Assembly (NCBI GenBank): GCA_003165495.1
Contig: PMMB01000346.1
Location: 233 to 5,295, forward strand
Length of the DNA: 5,063 nt
DNA from: Gammaproteobacteria bacterium
GTDB lineage: Bacteria; Pseudomonadota; Gammaproteobacteria; Steroidobacterales; Steroidobacteraceae
Direction of reading: 5' to 3'
Part shown: positions 1 through 5,063 of the stretch, in pieces
Layout of the letters: each line of letters opens with the position of its first letter
Numbering within the stretch: the stretch's first letter is position 1
Program-made: the position numbers and the translations under genes
Notes under the pieces: generated by a model
The model's database searches: none
Seen by the model: only the letters and a program-made list of their open reading frames with translations
Told to the model about the DNA's origin: nothing

Positions 1-212
1 AGGCAAAAGCGGGCGCCGTGACGCGGGCAAATGATTTCCGTTCCCTCGATGGCGCCGCCCGTGAGTTGGGCGCCGTCGTGAGTGCAGACATCTTCAATGG
101 CAAAATAAGCCTCGCCGCTGCGCGCAACGGCGATCATCCGGCGTCCCACCGGGATGGAGATGGTTTGTCCGTCGCCCAAATCCGTGGTGGGTCCCGTGTC
201 GATCCATTTCAC
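1..212 (-). CDS. Rieske-type [2Fe-2S] ferredoxin, N-terminal part (cut by left window edge)
   Basis: Partial gene: the first 70 residues are present and the 3' end lies outside the window. It encodes a small Rieske-type ferredoxin of the kind annotated as a non-heme iron oxygenase ferredoxin subunit. Both halves of the Rieske motif are visible: Cys43-x-His45 (CTHDGAQL) and Cys62-x2-His65 (CPRHGARF), separated by 16 residues, which is the normal spacing for two-Cys/two-His ligation. There is no signal peptide or membrane segment before the motif, so it should be a soluble cytoplasmic electron carrier and not the bc1-complex subunit. The GTG start at 212 was chosen because a GAGGAA Shine-Dalgarno lies six bases upstream; an in-frame TTG two codons earlier would sit against that site. 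It follows sufT by 26 bases on the same strand, so it is probably the last or a late gene of the suf operon. No oxygenase gene is visible. Its redox partner is unknown; a nitrite reductase small-subunit-like protein is an alternative name. Confidence 0.88.
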   Translation of the reverse strand, partial: MKWIDTGPTTDLGDGQTISIPVGRRMIAVARSGEAYFAIEDVCTHDGAQLTGGAIEGTEIICPRHGARFC

Positions 213-218
213 GACCAA

Positions 219-224
219 TTCCTC
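219..224 (-). promoter_or_regulatory. Ribosome binding site of the Rieske ferredoxin gene
   Basis: GAGGAA on the minus strand, six bases before the GTG at 212. It lies in the 26-base gap after sufT and decides the start codon of this gene. It is one of the two best Shine-Dalgarno matches in the window. Confidence 0.65.
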
Positions 225-238
225 ACGTCGTCTTAGGT

Positions 239-790
239 CTACATCATGCCGGTTTGCAAACGAGCTTCGTCCGACATCATGGTCTGGTTCCACGGTGGGT
301 CGAATACCAATTCGACATTCGCGCGCGCAACGGTCGGGACTATTTGCACCTTGTCGCGCACGTCTTGGACCAGGACTTCACCCATCCCGCAGCCCGGCGC
401 CGTCAACGTCATTTTGATATCGACCGTGCGCGTGGCATCTTCGTTTTTGCTGACATCGCAAACGTAGACCAACCCTAAGTCGACGATATTGACCGGGATT
501 TCGGGGTCATAACAGGTCTTCAGCTGCTGCCACACGATGTTCTTGATATCTTCTTCCGACGCTCCCGGCGGCACCTCGGGCGCCGTCGCGGCAGTCTTGC
601 CGATGGCGTCCGCATCCTGGCCTGCGATGCGGAATAGATTACCGTCGATGTACACGGTGAAGCTGCCGCCCAGAGCCTGCGTGATGTAGCCCACTGCGCC
701 CAATTTGAGATTGACTTCGACCCCGGCGGGGATGGCCACGGCTTTGACCTGGCGTTGCACGACGATCGGTTCATTTTCGTATGAATGCAT
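239..790 (-). CDS. sufT: SufT, long-form MIP18/DUF59-family Fe-S assembly factor
   Basis: 183 residues, the usual size of the long SufT form. The N-terminal part (about residues 1-65) is the extension that separates long SufT from short DUF59 proteins. It contains the stretch GYITQALGGSFTVYIDG and is followed by a low-complexity Ala/Pro-rich linker (about 66-78). The C-terminal part (about 79-175) is the DUF59/MIP18 domain, with DPEIPVNIVDLGLVY at 95-109, the conserved Cys134 in TLTAPGCGMG, and the closing VELVFDPPWNQTMM at 159-172. Proteins of this family help mature Fe-S proteins or transfer clusters to targets in the cytoplasm; the exact step done by SufT is not settled. Other cysteines are Cys93 and Cys111. 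The ATG at 790 lies 11 bases after the stop of sufU and has no clear Shine-Dalgarno, so translation may depend on coupling to sufU. Gene order sufS-sufU-sufT strongly supports the name. Confidence 0.93.
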   Translation of the reverse strand: MHSYENEPIVVQRQVKAVAIPAGVEVNLKLGAVGYITQALGGSFTVYIDGNLFRIAGQDADAIGKTAATAPEVPPGASEEDIKNIVWQQLKTCYDPEIPVNIVDLGLVYVCDVSKNEDATRTVDIKMTLTAPGCGMGEVLVQDVRDKVQIVPTVARANVELVFDPPWNQTMMSDEARLQTGMM

Positions 791-801
791 CGTTCAGCAA
801 C

Positions 802-1257
802 TCATTCGGTGGTTACCGCAGGCAAAACGTGCGGGTTGGTTGATCTAAGCGCGGAGGCGAGAGTGTGCCAGCACAGGCTCGCGCATTTCACCCGTGCGGG
901 GTACGCACGGACCCCGGACAGTGCCGCGAGCTTGCCGAGTTCATCAGCGGGGGGCGCCGCATCGTCGGTGAGAAGCTGGTGTACGCGATCGAACAGGCGC
1001 AGCGCTTCGGCGCGCGTCCTGCCTTTCACTGCTTCGGTCATCATGGAAGCCGAGGCGGTCGATATCGCGCATCCCTGACCTTCGAAGCGGATGTCGCTGA
1101 TCTTGTCGTCATCCAATTTCAAACGCACCGTGAGACGGTCGCCGCACATGGGATTGAATCCCTCGACGCTGGCATCGGCCGGCTCCAAACCGCCAAAATT
1201 ACGCGGTCGACGGTTGTGGTCGAGAATGACATCCCGGTACAGATCGTTGAGTTCCAT
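802..1257 (-). CDS. sufU: SufU/IscU-type sulfur acceptor (NifU N-terminal domain family)
   Basis: 151 residues of the IscU/NifU N-terminal fold. The metal-ligand set is complete: Cys38 and Asp40 (NPMCGDR), Cys63 (GQGCAIS) and Cys125 (ARVKCASLC). The spacing of 62 residues between the second and third cysteine matches my recollection of Bacillus subtilis SufU and includes the insert (about residues 88-110) that separates SufU from IscU scaffolds. Such SufU proteins bind zinc and accept persulfide sulfur from SufS, replacing SufE; IscU proteins instead build [2Fe-2S] clusters. The position directly after sufS, in an operon that already has the SufBCD scaffold, favours the sulfur-acceptor role. 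An additional Cys129, four residues after ligand Cys125, stands where B. subtilis SufU has Ser as I recall it. The ATG at 1257 follows the sufS stop by six bases with no evident Shine-Dalgarno, so coupled translation is likely. A generic annotation would be SUF system NifU family protein. Confidence 0.92.
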   Translation of the reverse strand: MELNDLYRDVILDHNRRPRNFGGLEPADASVEGFNPMCGDRLTVRLKLDDDKISDIRFEGQGCAISTASASMMTEAVKGRTRAEALRLFDRVHQLLTDDAAPPADELGKLAALSGVRAYPARVKCASLCWHTLASALRSTNPHVLPAVTTE

Positions 1258-1263
1258 GGCGAA

Positions 1264-2514
1264 TTAGGCGAATAGCTTGCGCGCACGTTCGACGCCGGCG
1301 GCAAGCCTATCGATTTCCTCGAAGGTATTGTAGAACGCGAACGAGGCGCGCGCCGTCGCCGGTAGTTTGAAGAACTCCATGACCGGCATGGCGCAGTGAT
1401 GGCCGGTCCGTATGGCGATACCGTCCTCATCAAGAATGGTCCCAAGGTCGTGTGGATGCACGCCGGCGACGGCGAAGGAAACCAGGCTTGCCTTGTCGCC
1501 GGCCGTACCCACGATGCGAAGTTCCGGGATTTTGCTCAACGCGGCGGTCGCATGATCGAGGAGGGCGGTCTCGTGGCGCTCTGCGGCATCACGATCCAAC
1601 CCCTGCAGAAAATCCACCGCCGCGCCCAATCCGATGCTTCCGGAGATATTGGGCGTGCCGGCCTCGAACTTATTGGGTAAGCCGTTGTACGTGGTTTTGG
1701 CGAAGCTCACGGCAAGAATCATCTCGCCGCCGCTTTGCCAGGGCGGCATGCGCTCAAGCAGCTGTTCGCGCCCGTACAGGACGCCGATGCCGGTGGGACC
1801 GTACATCTTATGGCCTGAGAATGCGTAAAAATCGCAGCCCAGTTCCTGCACGTCCACATGCATGTGCGACACGGCCTGTGCGCCGTCGATCAGCGTGGCG
1901 ATGCCGCGCGCCTTGGCGGCGGCGATCAAGCGCCGAATCGGCAGGATCGTGCCCAGGGCGTTCGATACGTGTGCGCAAGAAAACAGGCGCGTGCGCGGGT
2001 TCATCAGCGCCACCACCGCGTCCTCGTGGACCTCGCCGCGCAAATCGATGGGCGCTACACTAAGCGTCGCACCGGTTTGTTCGCACACCATCTGCCACGG
2101 CACGATATTGGCGTGGTGCTCCAGATGCGTGATGAGTATCTCATCGCCCGGTTTCAGTATGGGTCTGGCATAGCTCTGTGCGACGAGATTGATCGCTTCG
2201 GTGGTGCCGCGCACGAATATGATTTCGTGCCGCGACCGGGCGTTGATGAATTCGACCAGTCGATCCCGCGAACTCTCGTAGAGGGCCGTCGCCTCCTGAC
2301 TCAGCGTGTGGACGCCGCGGTGTATATTGGCATGGTGGTGGCGTTCGTAGTCATCGACGGCGTCGATCACCGCGAGCGGACGCTGTGCCGAAGCGCCGTT
2401 GTCCAAATAGGCCAGCGGCTTGCCGCGCACCACGCGCGCCAACACGGGAAATTGCCGACGCAGGGCGTTCACGTCGAAACCTGCGGCTCGATCGGCCAAT
2501 GCAATATTTTTCAT
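1264..2514 (-). CDS. sufS: SufS, PLP-dependent cysteine desulfurase
   Basis: 416 residues, normal length for SufS. It converts L-cysteine to L-alanine and holds the sulfur as an enzyme persulfide, in the cytoplasm. It is a fold-type I PLP enzyme. Visible residues are His133 (EHHANIVPW, stacks on the cofactor), Asp210 (LIDGAQAV, binds the pyridine nitrogen), Lys236 (FSGHKMYGP, Schiff base) and catalytic Cys374 (RTGHHCAMP). These correspond to E. coli SufS His123, Asp200, Lys226 and Cys364 with a constant offset of ten. The RxGHHCA motif and short active-site loop identify a group II (SufS/CsdA) enzyme, not IscS. His355 (HPHDLG) matches the His that takes over a zinc ligand position on SufU in B. 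subtilis. The reading frame is open back to 2727, but the ATG at 2514 is the start: the family N-terminus begins there, GGAA lies six bases upstream (2521-2524), and it overlaps the sufD stop as ATGA. sufU follows after six bases. Confidence 0.97.
   Translation of the reverse strand: MKNIALADRAAGFDVNALRRQFPVLARVVRGKPLAYLDNGASAQRPLAVIDAVDDYERHHHANIHRGVHTLSQEATALYESSRDRLVEFINARSRHEIIFVRGTTEAINLVAQSYARPILKPGDEILITHLEHHANIVPWQMVCEQTGATLSVAPIDLRGEVHEDAVVALMNPRTRLFSCAHVSNALGTILPIRRLIAAAKARGIATLIDGAQAVSHMHVDVQELGCDFYAFSGHKMYGPTGIGVLYGREQLLERMPPWQSGGEMILAVSFAKTTYNGLPNKFEAGTPNISGSIGLGAAVDFLQGLDRDAAERHETALLDHATAALSKIPELRIVGTAGDKASLVSFAVAGVHPHDLGTILDEDGIAIRTGHHCAMPVMEFFKLPATARASFAFYNTFEEIDRLAAGVERARKLFA
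2511..2514 (-). other. ATGA stop/start overlap of sufD and sufS
   Basis: The TGA of sufD (2511-2513) and the ATG of sufS (2512-2514) share bases in an ATGA arrangement. This is typical of translational coupling between genes whose products are needed together, and it fixes the sufS start. Confidence 0.85.
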
Positions 2515-3848
2515 CGAAATTTCCGCAGTGTTTGCGAGTCGGGCAATTGGGAAATCAACGCGTTTTCGATCGCAGCTCGCGCCGAGGCCACCGACATGCC
2601 GGTGAGTACATCGGCAAGGAAGGCATACACCAACAGGCTCTGCGCCGTATCGCGGTCCAGGCCGCGCGAGAGCATGTAAAAGAGCATGTCGGGGTCGAGC
2701 CGACCGGTGGTCGCGCCATGCGCGCATTTGACCTCATCGGCATGAATTTCCAGTTGCGGCCGCGTATCGATCTCGGCGGTCGGCGACAGGAGCAAGCCGC
2801 GACAGGACTGCTGCGACTGCGCATGAACTGCGCCGGCGTTGACGATCACTTTACTGTTGAATATGACGCGGCTCGCGTCGCTGGCGATGGCGCGTGCCGT
2901 TTGATTGCTGCGCGTATCGGGGGCGCCGTGGGTCACGATATTGACGCAGTCGACGTGCCGATCCTCGTGTCCCACCAATAGCGAATAACTATCGAGCGAG
3001 GCGCCCGGCTTTTCCAGGTGCGCTTCGAGAGCCGTGCGCACCAAGCCGCCGCCCAGCACGATCGTGAATTGCTTGCACTGACTGCCTTGGTCCTGACGGA
3101 TATTGAGGGAATCCAAGTGCGTGGCGGCGGCACCCGTCGCATACACGCGGTAGTGTTCGAGCTGCGCATCTTGCCCGAGAGCGATGTGCGTGTTGGAATT
3201 GTTGAGCGGGGCGTGTTCACCCTGCGCCACATGATGTTCGATGATCGTGGCGCTGGATCCCGGGGCCGCCTCGATGATCACGCGCGGGTAGGCGATATTA
3301 TTGGCGCCGTCAGCGGTAGCGACATGCAGGATGATCAGCGGCATCGGGACGCGGGCGGTGATCTTCAGATACAGGCCATCGACAAACAGAGCGGTGTTGA
3401 GCAAGGCCCAGCGTTGCTGGTCGGCGTCCGACAACGGCTCCAGAAAGCGTAGCAATGTGTTGGGATCTAGGCGAGATACTTCTCGTAGACTTTTGATTTC
3501 TATGCCATTTACCAGGCCTTCCGCCACCGGCAACGTTGGATAGCCGTTGACCATGAGCAGCGACGCGGCGCGGTCTGTCTCTCCCAGTAGCGCGAGCGGT
3601 GCGTACGGTTCGATCTGTCCGCGAGTCGTCCGCGGCGCGTCCACGAAGCTCTGCGCGGCGAGGCTGCGAAGGTCGGTGTAGCGCCAGGTTTCGTCGCGCA
3701 AGGATGGTAGACCGAGCTTGAGAAATCGCTGCATGGCCTGTTCGCGCACCGGAGACAGCGAGTCGGCGGACCGCGCTTGCCATTGCGCGGCGAAGGAGCG
3801 CAGCGCCGCCGACTGGGGCACAGCGGTTGATTGCAGTGCCCGGCTCAT
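2511..3848 (-). CDS. sufD: SufD, Fe-S scaffold complex subunit
   Basis: 445 residues, in the normal SufD range (about 420-450). SufD pairs with SufB on a SufC dimer in the cytoplasmic SufBC2D scaffold, where clusters are built and iron or electron supply is thought to involve SufD. The N-terminal helical part (about 1-70) carries the family signature LPSLRDETWRYTDL at 47-60. The centre is the beta-helix core, and the C-terminal part (about 395-445) is the helical SufC-binding region. Cys375 and His377 in EVKCAHGATTGRLD correspond to E. coli SufD Cys358 and His360, residues implicated in cluster assembly at the SufB-SufD interface. No truncation or frameshift is seen. The ATG at 3848 overlaps the sufC stop; upstream there is only a weak AGGT, three bases away, so initiation probably relies on coupling with sufC. 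The paralogue SufB is excluded by length, the N-terminal signature and the presence of a separate sufB. Confidence 0.96.
   Translation of the reverse strand: MSRALQSTAVPQSAALRSFAAQWQARSADSLSPVREQAMQRFLKLGLPSLRDETWRYTDLRSLAAQSFVDAPRTTRGQIEPYAPLALLGETDRAASLLMVNGYPTLPVAEGLVNGIEIKSLREVSRLDPNTLLRFLEPLSDADQQRWALLNTALFVDGLYLKITARVPMPLIILHVATADGANNIAYPRVIIEAAPGSSATIIEHHVAQGEHAPLNNSNTHIALGQDAQLEHYRVYATGAAATHLDSLNIRQDQGSQCKQFTIVLGGGLVRTALEAHLEKPGASLDSYSLLVGHEDRHVDCVNIVTHGAPDTRSNQTARAIASDASRVIFNSKVIVNAGAVHAQSQQSCRGLLLSPTAEIDTRPQLEIHADEVKCAHGATTGRLDPDMLFYMLSRGLDRDTAQSLLVYAFLADVLTGMSVASARAAIENALISQLPDSQTLRKFR
3845..3848 (-). other. ATGA stop/start overlap of sufC and sufD
   Basis: The TGA of sufC (3845-3847) overlaps the ATG of sufD (3846-3848). 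It is the same arrangement as at sufD/sufS and indicates tight translational coupling of the scaffold subunits. Confidence 0.85.
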
Positions 3849-4597
3849 GCGACCTGACTCTGCGACACCCAGTCATAACCGCGACGTTCGAGTTCTTGTG
3901 CGAGCGACCTATCGCCCGATTTCATTATCCGTCCGCCCGACAACACGTGTACCTGGTCCGGCACGATGTAATCGAGCAAACGCTGGTAGTGGGTCACCAG
4001 CACGACGGCGCGTTTGGGATCGCGCAGGGAATTCACGCCCGCGGACACCACCTTGAGCGCATCGATATCCAGGCCGGAATCCGTTTCGTCCAATATCGCG
4101 AGCCTGGGTTCCAATACCAGCATCTGCAGAACTTCATTGCGCTTCTTTTCGCCGCCCGAGAAACCCTCGTTGACGCCGCGCGTCAGGAAAGATTCGCTCA
4201 TTTGCATGAATTTCATCTTTTGTCTGATGAGATTCAGAAAATCATAGGCGTCGACTTCGGGTTCTCCGGCTGCTTTGCGTTTCGCATTGAGCGCGGCTTT
4301 CAACAGATAGACATTGTTGACGCCCGGAATTTCCACAGGATATTGAAAGCCCAGAAACAACCCGGCGCGGGCGCGCTCTTCGGCGGGCAGCGCCAGCAGA
4401 TCGCGGCCGTCGAAAGTCACCGAGCCGCCGGTGACTTCGTAGTCCTCACGGCCCGCCAACACTTGTGCGAGAGTGCTCTTGCCCGAACCGTTCGGGCCCA
4501 TGATGGCATGGACTTCGCCGGCGCGGACCTCGAGATTGACGCCCTTCAGTATGTCTTTGCCCGCAACGCGGGCACTCAAGTCGGTAATTTTAAGCAA
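3845..4597 (-). CDS. sufC: SufC, ABC-type ATPase of the SUF scaffold
   Basis: 250 residues, normal for SufC. It is a cytoplasmic, non-transport ABC ATPase that dimerises on ATP binding and drives the shape change of SufBC2D needed for cluster assembly. All ABC motifs are intact: Walker A GPNGSGKST at 34-42 (Lys40), Q-loop Gln85 in LGFQYPVEIPG, the SufC-type signature FSGGEKKR at 146-153, Walker B LAILDE ending in catalytic Glu171, D-loop SGLD at 174-177, and H-loop His203 in VTHYQR. Lys40, Glu171 and His203 fall at the same numbers as in E. coli SufC. The start is a TTG at 4597: it gives the family N-terminus MLKI and has AGAGGA six bases upstream, and there is no ATG or GTG that fits. It begins 19 bases after the sufB stop and overlaps sufD by four bases. 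No membrane partner gene is present, as expected. Confidence 0.97.
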   Translation of the reverse strand: MLKITDLSARVAGKDILKGVNLEVRAGEVHAIMGPNGSGKSTLAQVLAGREDYEVTGGSVTFDGRDLLALPAEERARAGLFLGFQYPVEIPGVNNVYLLKAALNAKRKAAGEPEVDAYDFLNLIRQKMKFMQMSESFLTRGVNEGFSGGEKKRNEVLQMLVLEPRLAILDETDSGLDIDALKVVSAGVNSLRDPKRAVVLVTHYQRLLDYIVPDQVHVLSGGRIMKSGDRSLAQELERRGYDWVSQSQVA

Positions 4598-4603
4598 GAT
4601 TTT

Positions 4604-4609
4604 TCCTCT
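4604..4609 (-). promoter_or_regulatory. Ribosome binding site for the TTG start of sufC
   Basis: AGAGGA on the minus strand, six bases before the TTG at 4597, within the 19-base gap between sufB and sufC. A good site next to a weak start codon supports TTG as the true initiation codon. Confidence 0.7.
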
Positions 4610-4616
4610 AAAGCCG

Positions 4617-5063
4617 CTAGCCGACGGCGCCTTCCAGACTCACGCTCAACAGGTTCTGCGCCTCGACCGCAAATTCCATCGGTAGCTCCTTGAATACCAC
4701 TTTGCAAAATCCACTGACGATCATGTTGACCGCGTCCTCCGCCGAGATGCCGCGCTGCAAGCAATAGAACAGTTGGTCCTCACCGATTTTGGAGGTGCTG
4801 GCCTCGTGTTCGACCGTTGCGGTCGGATTCTTGACCTCCATATAGGGAAACGTGTGCGCCGAGCATTTCGGACCCATCAACAGCGAATCGCATTGGGTGA
4901 AATTGCGCGCGCCCGCAGCGCTCGGCAGGATTTTCACCAAGCCGCGGTAGGTATTCTCGGCATGACCGGCCGAGATGCCCTTGGACACGATCGTGCTCTT
5001 GGTGTTGCGGCCAATGTGGACCATTTTGGTGCCGGTGTCCGCCTGCTGATAGTTGTTGGCGAC
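4617..5063 (-). CDS. sufB: SufB, Fe-S scaffold subunit, C-terminal part (cut by right window edge)
   Basis: The last 148 residues are present; full SufB is usually about 470-495 residues, so roughly two thirds of the gene lies beyond 5063. The frame runs to the window edge, reading VANNYQQADTGTKMVHIG, so the internal ATG at 5024 is not the start. SufB is the subunit of SufBC2D on which the nascent cluster is built from persulfide sulfur. In the visible fragment, Cys58 (NFTQCDS) corresponds to E. coli Cys405, and His86-Glu87 (VEHEAST) to His433-Glu434, all implicated in cluster assembly. The downstream GEDQLFYCLQRGIS and the closing helical segment (about 105-148) form the SufC-contact region. 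Similarity to proteobacterial SufB is very high by eye. The stop is TAG at 4617-4619 and sufC follows after 19 bases. As the first visible gene of the operon, its promoter and any regulator are out of view. Confidence 0.97.
   Translation of the reverse strand, partial: VANNYQQADTGTKMVHIGRNTKSTIVSKGISAGHAENTYRGLVKILPSAAGARNFTQCDSLLMGPKCSAHTFPYMEVKNPTATVEHEASTSKIGEDQLFYCLQRGISAEDAVNMIVSGFCKVVFKELPMEFAVEAQNLLSVSLEGAVG

Noticed and set aside
18..236. A 72-codon plus-strand frame at the left edge
   Set aside because: It is antisense to the Rieske ferredoxin gene, whose Cys/His motif and ribosome binding site are clear on the minus strand.
791..801. Possible terminator or promoter in the sufU-sufT gap
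   Set aside because: The gap has only 11 bases, with no hairpin followed by a T run, and neighbouring genes are all on one strand.
1452..2063. A 203-codon plus-strand frame rich in Arg, Ser and Ala
   Set aside because: The skewed composition with long Arg/Pro runs is typical of an out-of-frame reading of GC-rich DNA; it lies within sufS.
1858..2679. A 273-codon open frame on the plus strand opposite sufS and sufD
   Set aside because: It is fully antisense to two genes with intact catalytic motifs; its translation resembles no family and it crosses the sufD/sufS junction.
2515..2727. A 71-codon N-terminal extension of sufS
   Set aside because: The frame is open upstream of the ATG at 2514, but the extension lies inside sufD, is rich in Arg and Cys, and is not part of SufS. 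The ATGA overlap and GGAA support the internal ATG.
3310..3876. A 188-codon minus-strand frame overlapping the start of sufD
   Set aside because: It is a frame-shifted reading of sufD; the Arg/Ala-rich translation shows no domain, while the sufD frame is continuous and conserved.
3827..4693. A 288-codon open frame on the plus strand opposite sufC
   Set aside because: It is antisense to sufC and the sufB and sufD ends, has no recognisable protein family features, and is the expected mirror of a GC-rich coding sequence.

Overview
The window is almost entirely one minus-strand gene cluster, an iron-sulfur cluster assembly (SUF) operon read from right to left: sufB (C-terminal part, cut by the right edge), sufC, sufD, sufS, a sufU/iscU-type gene, sufT, and a Rieske-type ferredoxin gene cut by the left edge. 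The longest intergenic gap is 26 bases (213-238). sufC/sufD and sufD/sufS each overlap by four bases (ATGA). I see no promoter, terminator, RNA gene, mobile element, repeat family or CRISPR array. The operon promoter, and any IscR- or SufR-like regulator, must lie beyond position 5063.

How the genes work together (family knowledge applied to what is seen): SufS takes sulfur from cysteine as a persulfide on Cys374. The sulfur passes to SufU, which stands where E. coli-type operons have sufE. It is then delivered to the SufB-SufC-SufD scaffold, where SufC hydrolyses ATP and SufB and SufD carry the cluster-building residues. SufT is a MIP18/DUF59-family accessory factor for cluster assembly or target maturation. 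The Rieske protein is a small [2Fe-2S] electron carrier; it may supply electrons to the pathway or be one of its clients, and the sequence does not decide which.

Organism: the DNA is GC-rich by eye. The SufB, SufC, SufD and SufS sequences read like those of Proteobacteria, most likely a gammaproteobacterium, but this is an impression from remembered sequences and not a search. The sufS-sufU-sufT arrangement is best known from Gram-positive bacteria and actinobacteria, and is also found in some Proteobacteria. All catalytic and ligand residues I can check are intact, so the operon looks functional. This is a conserved housekeeping region, not an accessory island, and I found no undescribed system. 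The points most worth checking are a His in SufS that matches the SufU zinc-swap ligand, an extra Cys next to a SufU metal ligand, and the Rieske gene at the end of the operon.
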